Source: Caldifarciminota bacterium
Lineage (GTDB): Bacteria; Hydrothermota; Tepidihabitantia; SM23-42
Assembly: GCA_020349965.1 (NCBI GenBank)
Contig: CP070705.1
Location: forward strand, 1,179,650 to 1,243,649
Length of the DNA stretch: 64,000 nucleotides
Direction of reading: 5' to 3'
The notes under the pieces are model-generated. The model did no database searches and was not told where the DNA came from. It worked only from the letters and a program-made list of their open reading frames with translations. Both the position numbers and the translations under genes were made by a program. Positions 38,752 to 49,448 of the stretch are shown piece after piece; within the stretch, counting starts at the first letter, position 1, and every line of letters starts with the position of its first letter.

Positions 38752-40950
38752 TTAGAACATGCCAAAAGGATTGATCTGGAAATGAGGCTCGAACCCCGGA
38801 TTTTCGCGATCAAAACCGTACCCCAGATCAAACCCCATCACGCCGATCATAGGTACTTCCACTCTTATCCCGGCTCCGGCGCCGCGATAGAGATTGTGAA
38901 CATTTATGTCGTGGTATGACGTGAAAGTGTTGCCCATATCGAAGAAAAGGATGAAGGCCATCGTTTGAGAGAGTTTCATCTTTAACTCGATATTGTTAAT
39001 TAGAATGGCGCTACCGCCAACTACCCTGCCATCCTCTATCGGTGATAGTGATCGGTCAGGGTAACCGCGTACTCCTTCTGAACCCGCTCCCCCGGCGTAG
39101 AACCTCTTGTATATGGGTACTTCATCATTGCTGGTCACGACGCCGGCGTTCAGTCTTGTCATGAGAACAATCTTCCAGACTATAGGAAAGTAGGTTCGCA
39201 CGTCCAGCGTGTAGCGGTTATAGTCGACGTTGGCAAAGAGAACTTTTTTTGCGAATTCCGCGCCGAACGAGATAAGTGAGCCGCTCGAGGCGTTGAATAT
39301 ATAGTCGCGAGAATCTCTGGTTATAGAAAATGAATTAGCGATCGTCCACTTGGGTATTGTGTCGTCATACAAGCTGTATCCTGTCTCCGGTGGTGTGTAG
39401 GACCTGGCAATATCGAGGATTTGCGTGCGTTCGGTTCTAAATCCGTAGCTGAATCTCGTATAATCAAGGTGAAATGGCAGAGATACCCGCGTGGCGAATC
39501 CAATGTCCCTCTTTGTGTAGTATTCCCATAATCGGTTGACGTAATACAGATCGACACCTGCAGATGTTCTTGTGTCGAACAACCAGGGTTCAGTGAAGCC
39601 AACCTGAACATTGGTGAGCCGCCCGCCCAACTCGAGTTTCGTATACAATCGCTGACCTCGACCGAAGAGATTGGGATGAGAGAATTCAACGTAACCCGTC
39701 ATCCTGTCCTGCGGCGAATATGCGACCCCGCCGCCTATCGTGCCAACACCCTCCTTTTCCTTGACATCGTAGATGATGTCAATGTTGCCATTCTCGTCGG
39801 GATTCCCGGGCAGGATCTGTATGTCTTCGAAAAACCCAAGGTTGAAGATCTCGCGTTGACTCCTTATCACATCAGACCGCCGGTATCGTTGCCCTGGTAT
39901 GGTTACTATTTCTCGCCGTATGACCTTCTCGCGCGTCCGGTAATTACCGGTTATCGTGACGAGTTTGACATTTGCGGGTGAGGATTCGGTGAACTTATAG
40001 GCGATATCAATGACGCTGTCCTTCACGTCTTCGACCGGTACGATAGAACAATATATGTAACCCTCGTCCGCGTAGAGAGAATACATATTCTGCATGCTCT
40101 CCTCGGCATAAACAAGGTTGTATATGTCGCCGGTCTTTATCTTCATTACGTTTCGCAGCGCTGTCTCTGTGAAAACTGTATTACCCTCGAGGGTTATCTC
40201 ACCGACGTAGTATTTCTGATTCTCTTGAACGTCGATGGTAATCGTAAATCTATTATCGATAACCTCGATGACGGGTTCATTGACGACTACATTGAGGAAT
40301 CCATTTTCCTTAAACAACGCAGTGATGTTGTCGATGTCCTCTTCGAGTTTCTCCTCGACGAGTTTGCCAGTTCTGAGGAATCCTTTTTCCTTGGTCGACA
40401 TCTTACTTTTGATCTTCTTATCGGTTATTGATTCATTGCCATTTATTATTATCTTGCCAATGCGTGGCTGAATGCCTTCGTCGATGAAGAAATAAATCTT
40501 TGCTTTGTTCAGCGTATCGACAACCAGACTGTCCTGGACCGTGGTTTCATAGAAGTATTTCTCTTTATATAAGTCGAGTATTTTGCTTCTAACCTCGAAA
40601 ATCGCTTTGTCGGTAAGCACCTGACCTGCCCGCAACTCAACCTTCTTGTTGAGGTCGCTATCTTTCACCTTCGTGTTACCGATGAATTCGGGTATGCCTT
40701 TCAGAAAGGGAGCTTCTTCGACGATTATCTTCACGAATATGCCATCACCCACGATCGTCGTATCTATTGCGATGAAATTGAAGAGCCGTAATCTTGAAAG
40801 ATTGTCAATGGCTTTGGGCACCATGGCATTGTCAAAGGTATTGCCGACTCTGATGCCGCTCGATTCAATAACCAGTTGATGGTCGGTCCAACTTGCCTGG
40901 ACGTCAACATCGACTATCGTATAGGTCAGGAGAAATAGAAGCAGTATCAT
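38752..40950 (-). CDS. bamA: Outer-membrane protein assembly factor BamA
   Basis: 732 residues. Signal peptide ([19 protein letters not shown]), five POTRA-like repeats up to about residue 410 (e.g. LIFFIDEG-type strand-helix units and VRGNTVF-like E-G-N-T-V-F-T-E-T), and a C-terminal 16-strand barrel ending in F (last residues F-G-M-F). Conserved motifs include VRGYPDRSL (VRGF lid-lock region) and the final Phe needed for insertion. It inserts beta-barrel proteins into the outer membrane. ATG 40950 overlaps the clpC stop (AATGA). It is the best proof that the host has an outer membrane. Confidence 0.95.
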   Translation of the reverse strand: MILLLFLLTYTIVDVDVQASWTDHQLVIESSGIRVGNTFDNAMVPKAIDNLSRLRLFNFIAIDTTIVGDGIFVKIIVEEAPFLKGIPEFIGNTKVKDSDLNKKVELRAGQVLTDKAIFEVRSKILDLYKEKYFYETTVQDSLVVDTLNKAKIYFFIDEGIQPRIGKIIINGNESITDKKIKSKMSTKEKGFLRTGKLVEEKLEEDIDNITALFKENGFLNVVVNEPVIEVIDNRFTITIDVQENQKYYVGEITLEGNTVFTETALRNVMKIKTGDIYNLVYAEESMQNMYSLYADEGYIYCSIVPVEDVKDSVIDIAYKFTESSPANVKLVTITGNYRTREKVIRREIVTIPGQRYRRSDVIRSQREIFNLGFFEDIQILPGNPDENGNIDIIYDVKEKEGVGTIGGGVAYSPQDRMTGYVEFSHPNLFGRGQRLYTKLELGGRLTNVQVGFTEPWLFDTRTSAGVDLYYVNRLWEYYTKRDIGFATRVSLPFHLDYTRFSYGFRTERTQILDIARSYTPPETGYSLYDDTIPKWTIANSFSITRDSRDYIFNASSGSLISFGAEFAKKVLFANVDYNRYTLDVRTYFPIVWKIVLMTRLNAGVVTSNDEVPIYKRFYAGGAGSEGVRGYPDRSLSPIEDGRVVGGSAILINNIELKMKLSQTMAFILFFDMGNTFTSYHDINVHNLYRGAGAGIRVEVPMIGVMGFDLGYGFDRENPGFEPHFQINPFGMF

Positions 40951-43346
40951 TTCTGGGTGAACTCTATTCTTTCCCCTGATCTCACGAGTTTGATGCGCTT
41001 TCCCTCTTTGATGTTGCCCTTGAGTATCTCTTCAGAGAGCGGGTCCTCGATCAATTTTCTGATCGTCCTCTTGAGCGGGCGTGCACCGAATTCAGCATCG
41101 AAACCGGTTTCGACGAGCAATTCTTTGCTCGTTTCGTCCAATTCGAGTCTCATATTTTTCTCATGGAGCCTTTCTTCGACCTCCCTTATGAGGATATCAA
41201 TGATCTGTTTCATATCGCTCCTGTTCAATTTCTTGAATACGATGATCTCATCAATGCGGTTGAGAAATTCGGGGGAGAAGAGTTTTTTCACTTCCTCCAT
41301 GAGCCTGTTTTTCATCTTTTCGTATGATACAGCATCATCGAGCTTCGTGAAGCCCATGCCGTCGCTTCTTTTAATCTCCGACGTTCCGATGTTAGATGTC
41401 ATAATGATAACCGTATTTTTGAAATCCACGCGACGGCCGTAGGAATCAGTGAGTTGGCCGTCCTCGAGTATCTGGAGCAAGATATTGAAGACATCGGGGT
41501 GCGCTTTCTCGATTTCGTCAAACAGTACTACCGAATACGGTTTTCTCCTGACCTTCTCGGTCAGTTGGCCGCCTTCTTCATACCCCACATATCCAGGAGG
41601 CGCTCCGATGAGTCTCGAGACGTTGAATTTTTCCATGAATTCAGACATGTCGAGACTGATGAGGGAATTTATGTCACCAAATAGAAACTCAGCGAGGCGC
41701 CTTGCCAGTTCTGTCTTACCGACGCCAGTAGGGCCGAGGAATATGAAGGAGCCGATTGGTCGGCGTGGATCTTTTATGCCTGCCCTGCTCCTCCTGACCG
41801 CTTTAGCGACGGCCGTGATTGCTTCATCCTGACTGACGATCTTCTTTTTCAGTTCTTCTTCCATCTTAAGTAATCTCTTGGATTCGCCCTCTTCGATCCG
41901 GGATACAGGAATGCCGGTCCAGCGGGAAACGACGAAAGCAACATCCTCCTCGCTCACGCTGGGCCTCGTTACCGTGCTCGTTTCGCTCTTCTGACGCAAT
42001 TCGTCGGTCAGCTTTCTTTGCTCGTCGCGCAATCGGGCGGCCTCTTCGAACTTCTGCTCGGCTACGAGTTTCTCTTTCTTGACCTTCACTTCGCTAATCT
42101 TTAGCTCCAGCTCAGCTGTGGCGTCGTTCTTGATAATCTTCGACAATTTAACCTTCGCACCGGATTCATCGATGACGTCGATCGCTTTATCCGGTAAGAA
42201 GCGATCGGTTATGTAACGGTTTGACAGACGGGCTGCTGCTTCGAGCGCATCGTCACTGTAAGTGATCAGATGGTGGTCTTCATATCTCTTACGTAATCCT
42301 TGCAGGATATTGATCGTTTCCTGAACCGTCGGCGGGTTAACCATGATCGGCTGGAAACGTCGCTCCAATGCGCCATTCTTTTCGATGTAGCGCCGGTAAT
42401 CCTCAAGCGTCGTTGCTCCTATGCACTGTATCTCACCCCGTGCAAGAGCAGGCTTGAGTATGCTCGATGCGTCTATTGCACCCTCGGCAGCGCCCGCACC
42501 GACGATCGTATGCAGTTCATCGATGAAGAGGACGACATCCTTGCTGCGTGTCACTTCATTTATTACCGCCTTCAATCTTTCTTCGAACTGGCCCCGATAT
42601 TTTGTCCCTGCGACTACCGAAGCCATATCGAGCGCGACCACGCGTTTGTTTTTAAGCGAATCTGGTATGTTGCCGGCGATGATATCTTGCGCCAATCCTT
42701 CTACGATTGCCGTCTTGCCGACGCCAGCTTCGCCGACGAGCACAGGATTGTTCTTCTTTCGACGGGAAAGAACCTGAATGACCCTTTCGATTTCATTCTC
42801 ACGGCCGATGATAGGATCGAGCTTCTCTTCACGCGCCATTTGGGTCAGATCTCTCGAAAAAAGATCGAGTGCCGAACCCCGTTGCCGTCCCCGTGCCTTG
42901 CTCGTCATCACGCCTTCGGGCCTGAGCAGTTGTATGATTTCGTTTTTGACCGTATCATAGTCAACGCCAACGGATTCCAGCACCTGAGCACCAAGGCTTT
43001 CCGGCGTTCGTATGACGCCGAGCAGAAGGTGTTCTGTGCCCACGTAGGAGTGACCAAAATTCTTTGCTTCCTCCATTGCGTAGTTTAGGCAGACGCGTGC
43101 TTCGTTGCTGAAGGGGACGTCTATCTTACCTCCGGGTCCGCTTTGAATCGAATTCTCAATATTCTTGCGTAATTCGTTGAGTTCTACACCCAAATTGATC
43201 AGGACCATGGCACCAACTCCTTCCCCTTCCTTTATCATTGCGAGGAGGAGGTGTTCGGTGCCAATGAAGTTATTTTTAAATCTCAGTGCTTCATCATGGG
43301 CAAGGTGCAGTATCTTTCTTACCCTTTCCGTAAATCGTTCCTGCAA
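40947..43346 (-). CDS. clpC: AAA+ unfoldase ClpC
   Basis: 799 residues: N-terminal Clp_N repeats (1-145), first AAA+ (Walker A G-E-A-G-V-G-K-T), UVR/coiled-coil middle ([16 protein letters not shown]), second AAA+ (G-P-T-G-V-G-K-T), and C-terminal D2-small domain. Presence of the UVR motif identifies ClpC rather than ClpA/ClpB. Works with ClpP to degrade proteins. Start is UUG: TTG 43346 (or 43349), spaced five bases from AAGGAGG. No mcsA, mcsB or ctsR neighbours. It overlaps bamA by four bases, an unusual pairing of a cytosolic protease with envelope genes. Confidence 0.96.
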   Translation of the reverse strand: MQERFTERVRKILHLAHDEALRFKNNFIGTEHLLLAMIKEGEGVGAMVLINLGVELNELRKNIENSIQSGPGGKIDVPFSNEARVCLNYAMEEAKNFGHSYVGTEHLLLGVIRTPESLGAQVLESVGVDYDTVKNEIIQLLRPEGVMTSKARGRQRGSALDLFSRDLTQMAREEKLDPIIGRENEIERVIQVLSRRKKNNPVLVGEAGVGKTAIVEGLAQDIIAGNIPDSLKNKRVVALDMASVVAGTKYRGQFEERLKAVINEVTRSKDVVLFIDELHTIVGAGAAEGAIDASSILKPALARGEIQCIGATTLEDYRRYIEKNGALERRFQPIMVNPPTVQETINILQGLRKRYEDHHLITYSDDALEAAARLSNRYITDRFLPDKAIDVIDESGAKVKLSKIIKNDATAELELKISEVKVKKEKLVAEQKFEEAARLRDEQRKLTDELRQKSETSTVTRPSVSEEDVAFVVSRWTGIPVSRIEEGESKRLLKMEEELKKKIVSQDEAITAVAKAVRRSRAGIKDPRRPIGSFIFLGPTGVGKTELARRLAEFLFGDINSLISLDMSEFMEKFNVSRLIGAPPGYVGYEEGGQLTEKVRRKPYSVVLFDEIEKAHPDVFNILLQILEDGQLTDSYGRRVDFKNTVIIMTSNIGTSEIKRSDGMGFTKLDDAVSYEKMKNRLMEEVKKLFSPEFLNRIDEIIVFKKLNRSDMKQIIDILIREVEERLHEKNMRLELDETSKELLVETGFDAEFGARPLKRTIRKLIEDPLSEEILKGNIKEGKRIKLVRSGERIEFTQK

Positions 43347-43367
43347 CAAAACCTCCTTACTAATCCC

Positions 43368-43395
43368 ATTCTATTCAAAATTGCGTAATTGTCAA
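43368..43395 (-). promoter_or_regulatory. clpC-bamA-skp promoter (TTGACA-16-TAGAAT)
   Basis: -35 TTGACA (complement of 43390-43395), -10 TAGAAT (complement of 43368-43373), spacing 16; predicted leader about 15 bases with AAGGAGG. Confidence 0.8.
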
Positions 43396-43408
43396 TAATT
43401 TTGACAAT
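43388..43408. promoter_or_regulatory. Inverted repeat over the clpC -35 element
   Basis: Perfect 8-bp arms ATTGTCAA (43388-43395) and TTGACAAT (43401-43408) with a five-base TAATT centre. One arm contains the -35 hexamer. It could be a repressor operator for clpC; it is not a CIRCE or CtsR site. Chance palindromy around TTGACA cannot be excluded. Confidence 0.45.
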
Positions 43409-43464
43409 CTGAGCATTGTCTGGGTTTAATCAGTGTCAATATCCGGGTTTTCGACGGGATTACT

Positions 43465-44730
43465 CTAAACCTTCCTTTGAGCAATTTCCGTGAACCGTGC
43501 GAAAAAATTGTAGAATTCACTTGGTTTGTGGACAAGCCGCAAGTGCGGCAGATCCTTATGGTATACTCTAGAGACTGTTTGGGCTGTATATGCGAGGTGT
43601 TTGTCAGTATAGACGCGGCGCGGAACAGCCAGCCTCACGGTGTCGTCAAAGACACCAACGCGTATACCGGATTCCAAGTAGATCGCAGCAGCCAAAGCAA
43701 AGGCTGCGTGGCGGTCAGGGGCTTTCTGCACAATGACGACGGCGTGACCGCCGACTGGTTCAAAGACCTCGACACCATTCTGCTTAAGAGCATACGCCAA
43801 CGAGCGCACCTGCCCGATATGCGCACGCAGTAAATCCTCTTCCATGCTGTCAACGAGGCCTGTTGCCATTGCAGCGACGTCCCGTGCAGCGAGTCCTCCT
43901 GAGGTCGGATATGCTTCCTGGCGGATTATCTCCTGAGACAATCTGTCGTACAGGTCCTTGGTCCGCACGCAGATGAGACCTCCGATGTTCGAAAGGCCGG
44001 TCTTCTTGCTACTCAGGTAAAGAATATCCGCTGCTCTGAACATACGTCGGCAGATCTGTCCGATACTGTTTCTCGATTTTGTGTATTCCTTTATCAGGTA
44101 GGCATTGTCTGTGAACCTACTTGCGTCGAAGACGAGCAACGTGCCCGACCTTCTCGCTGCGATTTTTGCGTCGTCGATATTCTCCATCGATACGGGTTGC
44201 CCGCCTTTGATGTTGTTTGTTAGAGTCATGACCAGGATCTTGACCTTTGACCGTCCTCTGTTCAGTTTTTCGAAGGCTCCAACATCCACATTGCCGAGAA
44301 AGGGCGGTTCATCTGAAGGCAGGTCGATTGCCCGGCATCCTATTGATTCTATATTGCCGCGAGTTGTCTCGAAGTGCGTGTTTGCGGCTACCGTGTCGCC
44401 CGGCTCGAGAAGTGTTTTGAAGAGAATATTCTCTGCTGCCCTGCCTTGATGTACGGGCAGTACGTGCGGGAATCCGGTTATCGATCGTGCTTTCGTAACG
44501 AAATCCTCATGTGATGTCTGCCCTGCGAAATCCTCGCGTGCCTGGAACATTGCTGCCCACTGCGATGATGTCATCGCCCCGGTCCCGGAATCAGATATCA
44601 GATCGATCGTCACGAATTCTGCCGGGATGCCAAACGGATTGTAGCCAACGCGCTTCAAGATCCTTTTCCTTTGCCTTCGTGTAGTGTGGAGTAAGGGTTC
44701 CACGACCTTTATACGGTAGGGTTCGTACAT
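43465..44730 (-). CDS. Tryptophanase / tyrosine phenol-lyase family protein
   Basis: 421 residues of the beta-eliminating lyase (PLP fold type I) family. Motifs: D-L-I-S-D-S-G-T-G-A-M near residue 50, H-Q-G-R-A-A-E (aromatic binding region), and S-S-K-K-T-G-L-S-N-I-G-G, with the PLP lysine in the S-K-K. It should split tryptophan to indole, pyruvate and ammonia, or tyrosine to phenol and the same products; which one I cannot tell. It is slightly shorter than E. coli TnaA (471) and lacks a TnaC-like leader. Last gene of the lolA operon, starting right after the TPR gene stop. Confidence 0.92.
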   Translation of the reverse strand: MYEPYRIKVVEPLLHTTRRQRKRILKRVGYNPFGIPAEFVTIDLISDSGTGAMTSSQWAAMFQAREDFAGQTSHEDFVTKARSITGFPHVLPVHQGRAAENILFKTLLEPGDTVAANTHFETTRGNIESIGCRAIDLPSDEPPFLGNVDVGAFEKLNRGRSKVKILVMTLTNNIKGGQPVSMENIDDAKIAARRSGTLLVFDASRFTDNAYLIKEYTKSRNSIGQICRRMFRAADILYLSSKKTGLSNIGGLICVRTKDLYDRLSQEIIRQEAYPTSGGLAARDVAAMATGLVDSMEEDLLRAHIGQVRSLAYALKQNGVEVFEPVGGHAVVIVQKAPDRHAAFALAAAIYLESGIRVGVFDDTVRLAVPRRVYTDKHLAYTAQTVSRVYHKDLPHLRLVHKPSEFYNFFARFTEIAQRKV

Positions 44731-46359
44731 CTATTTCACCGAATCCAGTTTTTTCTTTATCGATTTGTTGCCGGCATCCAGTTCCGCAGCCCTCTTATAC
44801 GCCTCACGGGCTGCTTCACGATTTTCCAATTTCATGTATACATCGCCAAGATGCTCCAGTATGACCGCATCTTCGACGATCTCATTTGCTCTCTCAAGTT
44901 CCCGTAATGCTTCCTCATACCGACCCATCTTATAGAAAACCCAACCGCGCGAATCAATATAGTATCCATTGTCGACGTCGATCTCCAACGCCCGATCGAT
45001 AAGCTGGAGTGCATAATCAAGACTGTCGTTGCGCTCGGCATACGTGTACCCGACGTAATTGAGTGCGACGGCATTGAGCGTATCGATCTCGAGAATCGCG
45101 CGAAAGATCTCCAGTGTCTCATCATCTCTGCCGATGCGCGAGGAGAGGCTTGCCAGTGCTTGGAGTGTCGCTACGTTAGTGGGATTTTCCTTCAACGCTT
45201 TTTTGTAGTAAAAATATGCGTCTCGATCCATTTCTCGGGTTTCCATGACCGCGCCCAGCAGGTAGTAGATCTGAGCGAGATCACCGCCGCGATAAGCGGC
45301 TTCAGTGAAAGCGTGCTGTGCAAGTTCATAATCTTCCTTTTCGACCGCAACGAATCCGAGATAAATCCATAACTCGATGAAGTCGGGATTGATCCTGAGG
45401 GCGCCCTTGATTTCTCTGAGCGATCTGTCATATTCGCCTTGTTCGAGATATATGCGAGCGAGGTAGAATGCGGAATAGGTATCGCTTGGATCCTGTCGTA
45501 AAGCGACGTGGAATTCGTTAAGTGCGGACAGGAAATCACCGCGCTTGTAGTACGCAAAACCGAGGCTACGCCGGACATGGTTATTGTATTCATCGTGTTT
45601 TAGGATTTCAGCGGCAAGACGCATGACGTCATCATACCTGTCCTTCTCCGTATAGAGGTCCATGAGCCGTTGCGCGACATTGATGATGATGGTGTCGGAA
45701 TGCACCTTTTCGTAGTAGAATATCGACGAATCCTGTATACCCAGCATTTCAAAACCAGTCGCCATGCCTATCATCGTAGTGATGTCCGTTGTATCGAGAG
45801 CATACCCCTGCCGATAGTAATCGACTGCTGACATGTGATCGTTCATTCTACCTGCCAGCGCTGCGAGTCTGACATAGCTTTCCGGGCTCCTGATATCCTC
45901 GGGCATGCGTTCGAGCAAGGATATGGCTTCAGGTACCTGCCTGCTCGCCTCGAGGAGCGTTGCGACGGCAAAGTAGAGGTCCTGATTTCTGGGGGCATAT
46001 TCAAGGGCCTGTTCATAGTATTTCAAAGCTTCGATAAGGTCGCGCTTGCCGACATAACCGAGCGCGATCATCTGATGCAGCCGGATGTTATCCGGCTGCA
46101 TTTCCAATGCCGCTTTGGCAAAGGCAATGCCCTCGTCGAATTCCTGAACTGAGTATAGAGCACCGGCTAGTGAGATGTTGATTTCGACCGAGCGCGGTTC
46201 GATGGCATGCGCCATTTTGTAGTATTCGATCGCCTCGTTCGTCTTGCCCTCTAACTCGAGCTGACTGCCGATGCTGAATAATTCGTAGGCGCCGTCGCCT
46301 TTACCACTCAATAGTAAGAAGGACAGCGCTAATATTCTAAGTATATTGACAATAGCCAT
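44731..46359 (-). CDS. Exported TPR-repeat protein
   Basis: 542 residues: signal peptide (MAIVNILRILALSFLLLS), then about thirteen TPR repeats of 34 residues through to the end (e.g. AIEYYKMAHAIEPRSVEINIS, ALEYAPRNQDLYFAVATLLE, ALEIDVDNGYYIDSRGWVFY), a typical scaffold for protein-protein contacts. The final repeats (EHLGDVYMKLENREAAREAYKRAAEL) are good consensus. It could help assemble envelope complexes. Its start overlaps the end of the barrel-protein gene by 31 bases. Confidence 0.92.
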   Translation of the reverse strand: MAIVNILRILALSFLLLSGKGDGAYELFSIGSQLELEGKTNEAIEYYKMAHAIEPRSVEINISLAGALYSVQEFDEGIAFAKAALEMQPDNIRLHQMIALGYVGKRDLIEALKYYEQALEYAPRNQDLYFAVATLLEASRQVPEAISLLERMPEDIRSPESYVRLAALAGRMNDHMSAVDYYRQGYALDTTDITTMIGMATGFEMLGIQDSSIFYYEKVHSDTIIINVAQRLMDLYTEKDRYDDVMRLAAEILKHDEYNNHVRRSLGFAYYKRGDFLSALNEFHVALRQDPSDTYSAFYLARIYLEQGEYDRSLREIKGALRINPDFIELWIYLGFVAVEKEDYELAQHAFTEAAYRGGDLAQIYYLLGAVMETREMDRDAYFYYKKALKENPTNVATLQALASLSSRIGRDDETLEIFRAILEIDTLNAVALNYVGYTYAERNDSLDYALQLIDRALEIDVDNGYYIDSRGWVFYKMGRYEEALRELERANEIVEDAVILEHLGDVYMKLENREAAREAYKRAAELDAGNKSIKKKLDSVK

Positions 46360-47156
46360 AGTTTATCAGGGCTCTTGAGCGGATCGTTGACATACAGATT
46401 GTAGTCGAGAGAGAGCCCGATGCGCCGTGTTGCCTTCTTATGATAACACTGGAGGCTCAGAACGTGCCGGTGGTAGAAAGAAGTATCTCCTCTGGCTATG
46501 GTAAAAGTCGGCCTTGTGTCCAAACCGAACGGTCCGGCTGCAAGAATATTAAACCTTGTCTCTAATGTACAATCGTAGACGTAATCCGCACCGGCATTAA
46601 TGTCCCATCCATGGAAATTCCAGTGGGGGTAGAAACCCACATCTATTGCATAGAGGAAGCGTTCGGCCGATTCCAACCGCGTCGAATAGTGGTAGTTGCG
46701 CGGCGAGAACCGCAGCCTGAATCTGTTGAACACAGGGGTCCCTTCAACGTCATAGTCGATGTCATGGATACAATCATGGACAAAATAGGCGGTAACGACA
46801 TAATTGCTGAAAAAATAATCGATGCCCGCAGCAAGATAATAGTGCGCATACCTGGGGTCGATTGATACGCCGCCGGTTTGTTGCGCCATATCGAGATCGT
46901 CGCGGTAGTATATATACATTGAAAAAGGTAGGTGCCTCAGGGTAGTACAATATATGTCAACTGATGCATCGAAATTGAAGCGGGAAGTATCACTATTCAA
47001 ATACTTACCGAAAAATCCACGCCCGTAAAACTCAAGTGGAACTTCGACTGCAGTGAGCATAGAGCAGGGGAGGAGGAGTCCGAGAAAAAGGAGAGCCGCA
47101 TAAGCACTCAAACGGAATCGATTACTAAGTTTCACTTCGGGTGCCTCTTTTTTCAT
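46329..47156 (-). CDS. Predicted outer-membrane beta-barrel protein
   Basis: 275 residues: N-terminal signal sequence (hydrophobic run LSAYAALLFLGLLLPCSMLTA), then strands with alternating aromatic residues (FYGRGFFGKYLNS, AHYYLAAGIDYFFSNYVVTAYFVHDC, YHYSTRLESAERFLYAIDVGFYPHWNF) ending LLSIYLEY, as in barrels that end in an aromatic. No known family. Overlaps rimO at its start by 32 bases and the TPR gene at its end. Confidence 0.78.
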   Translation of the reverse strand: MKKEAPEVKLSNRFRLSAYAALLFLGLLLPCSMLTAVEVPLEFYGRGFFGKYLNSDTSRFNFDASVDIYCTTLRHLPFSMYIYYRDDLDMAQQTGGVSIDPRYAHYYLAAGIDYFFSNYVVTAYFVHDCIHDIDYDVEGTPVFNRFRLRFSPRNYHYSTRLESAERFLYAIDVGFYPHWNFHGWDINAGADYVYDCTLETRFNILAAGPFGLDTRPTFTIARGDTSFYHRHVLSLQCYHKKATRRIGLSLDYNLYVNDPLKSPDKLWLLSIYLEY

Positions 47157-48414
47157 GCACGTTCGTTACTTCACCACGCAGATCAGTGCCAACTGTATCC
47201 GTTATTTGAATATCGTATGTTCTGCCCAACGCCAAATTACCCTGGTGAATGAGTATGCGGCTATCTATCTCCGGCGCACAGAATTTTGCGTGGCCGACAA
47301 ATTGGCGATCGCGCGCGTGGATGAGTGTTTGGTAGGTCTTTCCGCAGCGTTCTGTATTTTTCCTTTTCAGTAATTCCTGCTGCAATGCCAGTGCCATTTC
47401 GTAGCGATCGGTGATCACCTCGTCCGGAAGCTGAGGCAATTGAGCCGCCCGAGTGCCGGGTTCGCGATAGTACGGGAATACACCGAGCCAGTCGAAATAT
47501 CCCTGACTGAGGAACTCCATGAGTTCGCTGAATTCATCGTCGGTTTCAGTGGGGTAGCCGACAATTATCGTCGTCCTGAGCGCAATGTCGGGAATGCTTT
47601 TCAGTTCTCTGACGACCTCAACGATCCTATGGCGGTCTACGCCGCGATTCATTGATTTCAGTATCCGTGAGTTGATATGCTGGATCGGCAGGTCTATATA
47701 CTTACATATTTTCGGGTTACGCGTGATCTCCTTGATCACGCTTTCGTCTATGGTCCGCGGATGTGCGTACATCAGTCTCAACCATTCGATACCTGGAATC
47801 CCGGCCAGCCGGTTCAGGAGGGGAATGAGCATGGGCTTGCCGTAGACATCGATTCCATAACGGGTCGTATCCTGGCCGATCAGTATGAGTTCGGTGAATC
47901 CTAAAACAGCCAATTCATTGGCTTCTGCCACAAGATCGTTTATGTCAAAACTACGATGAGGCCCCTTGATCGACGGTATCGTACAATACGAGCAGCTGTT
48001 AGAGCAGCCGTCCGATATCTTCAAATAGGTGAACCCATGCGTCGTCGGCAGGCGCGTACGCAGGTTCAATGCGGCCCCCGGCGCAAGCTTCTTAATGAGT
48101 GCAGGTACATCCTCTAGACTGTACCAACCAGCTACAGTTGGGTACCTCTGTTTCAACTCATCCCCGTATCGGTTGACCGCACAACCGACAACGAAAAGTC
48201 TCCTGCCGTCAGTGGCAAGACCAAGACACTTTTGAATTTCGCTCTCGGTCTCATCCATTGCCGGAGAGATGAAAGCGCAGGTGTTGAGGATCATTGCATC
48301 ACAGTCTTCGGCAGAATCGCTGATCTCAATGCCAGCGGTGCACAGCGCGCCGAGAATCTTTTCCGAATCGACCAGGTTCTTCGGACAACCGAGCGAGACC
48401 ATATTGATCTTCAC
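47125..48414 (-). CDS. rimO: Ribosomal protein S12 methylthiotransferase RimO
   Basis: 429 residues. N-terminal UPF0004 cluster cysteines: C10 (S-L-G-C-P-K-N), the T-C-A-F and G-C-A-V positions; radical SAM C-S-Y-C-T-I-P; C-terminal TRAM domain (about 370-429). The S-L-G-C-P-K-N-L-V-D-S-E start is the RimO form, not MiaB. It adds a methylthio group to Asp88 of S12. It needs a long-lived [4Fe-4S] pair, so it links to the iron-sulfur and sulfur-carrier genes elsewhere in the window. Between thioesterase and barrel gene. Confidence 0.97.
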   Translation of the reverse strand: MKINMVSLGCPKNLVDSEKILGALCTAGIEISDSAEDCDAMILNTCAFISPAMDETESEIQKCLGLATDGRRLFVVGCAVNRYGDELKQRYPTVAGWYSLEDVPALIKKLAPGAALNLRTRLPTTHGFTYLKISDGCSNSCSYCTIPSIKGPHRSFDINDLVAEANELAVLGFTELILIGQDTTRYGIDVYGKPMLIPLLNRLAGIPGIEWLRLMYAHPRTIDESVIKEITRNPKICKYIDLPIQHINSRILKSMNRGVDRHRIVEVVRELKSIPDIALRTTIIVGYPTETDDEFSELMEFLSQGYFDWLGVFPYYREPGTRAAQLPQLPDEVITDRYEMALALQQELLKRKNTERCGKTYQTLIHARDRQFVGHAKFCAPEIDSRILIHQGNLALGRTYDIQITDTVGTDLRGEVTNVHEKRGTRSET

Positions 48415-48423
48415 AGGCGTGCC

Positions 48424-48825
48424 TCAGGATTCTGTCCGCAGCAATTTGACATGGGCAAGGGCGACGCGCGCGTTTTTATTGTCTAATATCTCTGACTCGG
48501 CTTCGATGAGCCGGTGTTTAATATTGCACACCCTTGCCAATGCGGTGTATATCTTCTCGGTATTCATCGACCCTTTGATGCGCATGCTGAATTCGGCGGT
48601 GACCGATCTGTAACCCTTCTTGAACGCCGCCCACACTGCTAGCTCGTCGAGTATAGTGGCAATTATGCCGCCATGGACGACATTGGGATATCCTTGGGAC
48701 CACGCTGGCGGCTCGATTCTTGCACGAACGCCATCATCGGCTTCGATTATCCTGAGTTTCAAACCGTTTTCATTGCGCGGGCCGCAGGCAAAACAGTACT
48801 CATCCATCAGGAATTCAGTACTCAT
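48424..48825 (-). CDS. PaaI-like hotdog thioesterase
   Basis: 133 residues in the hotdog fold. The H-G-G-I-I-A-T-I-L-D-E motif (residues about 50-60) marks the PaaI/YbgC-like thioesterases. Four cysteines lie in the N-terminal part (E-Y-C-F-A-C-G-P), which resembles the C-F-A-C-G start of thioesterases in other bacteria. It likely hydrolyses an acyl-CoA. Its end is ten bases from rimO; its start overlaps the end of lolA. Confidence 0.9.
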   Translation of the reverse strand: MSTEFLMDEYCFACGPRNENGLKLRIIEADDGVRARIEPPAWSQGYPNVVHGGIIATILDELAVWAAFKKGYRSVTAEFSMRIKGSMNTEKIYTALARVCNIKHRLIEAESEILDNKNARVALAHVKLLRTES

Positions 48826-49429
48826 CGACCTGCACCCCTTCGGGCGGGTTGAATGTGAACATCTTCTTTGATATCTTCTTGTTTATTTCCATTTTTGTGA
48901 ATTCAAACTTGCTTTCGGTCCCTGCTTCATCTATCACAGAGATCGCCATGATATCGAATTTCTTTTTTCGTATTTGTACGGTTATCGTTCGGTACATCCC
49001 GCTTTCCTCTTTTGGTGTAAGCAGGATCTCATAGTATTCATCTTCGTCCTTCGCGATGGACGGTTCGTATTCCTCCTCGTAATTGGCAAAGACGGCATCG
49101 GGGCTGATCTGAAAAGGGATCTGCTCGAGTTTCTGCCTGACCGCTCTCTTTTCATCAGGCATGTAGATCCAGAGCGAGACACTGTCGCCAACGTATACCT
49201 GGTTCGGTTGTGCGATTTCCATTCTGAAGAAATTTGGCTTCATATAGTAGGTCTTACCCTCGAATCGCTGGCAGATCCCAGCTTCCTCGTCGCAATATAC
49301 CTGTTCGAATTCGGCGTAGAAGCTGTCCATATTCCTATATTTTTCCTTCGTTCTTTCGAGTATTTCAGTCGCCTCGAGCGCAAGCAATTGGGAAATAAGT
49401 GCCAGCAGTGCAACAGAGATTATTCTCAT
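48815..49429 (-). CDS. lolA: Outer-membrane lipoprotein carrier protein LolA
   Basis: 204 residues: signal peptide (MRIISVALLALISQLLALEA), then the LolA-type unclosed barrel (Y-R-N-M-D-S-F-Y-A-E-F-E-Q-V-Y as the conserved N-terminal block; SLWIYMPDEKRAVRQKL; GTESKFEFTKMEINKKIS). It carries lipoproteins across the periplasm. AAAGGAG before ATG 49429. First gene of an operon that runs through to the tryptophanase-type gene. Confidence 0.93.
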   Translation of the reverse strand: MRIISVALLALISQLLALEATEILERTKEKYRNMDSFYAEFEQVYCDEEAGICQRFEGKTYYMKPNFFRMEIAQPNQVYVGDSVSLWIYMPDEKRAVRQKLEQIPFQISPDAVFANYEEEYEPSIAKDEDEYYEILLTPKEESGMYRTITVQIRKKKFDIMAISVIDEAGTESKFEFTKMEINKKISKKMFTFNPPEGVQVDEY

Positions 49430-49448
49430 TGTTTCTCCTTTTTTAACA

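Noticed and set aside
42300-43088. 262-codon open frame on the plus strand opposite clpC
   Set aside because: It lies wholly within the well-conserved clpC coding region, has no start signals or recognisable motif, and is best seen as a shadow frame.
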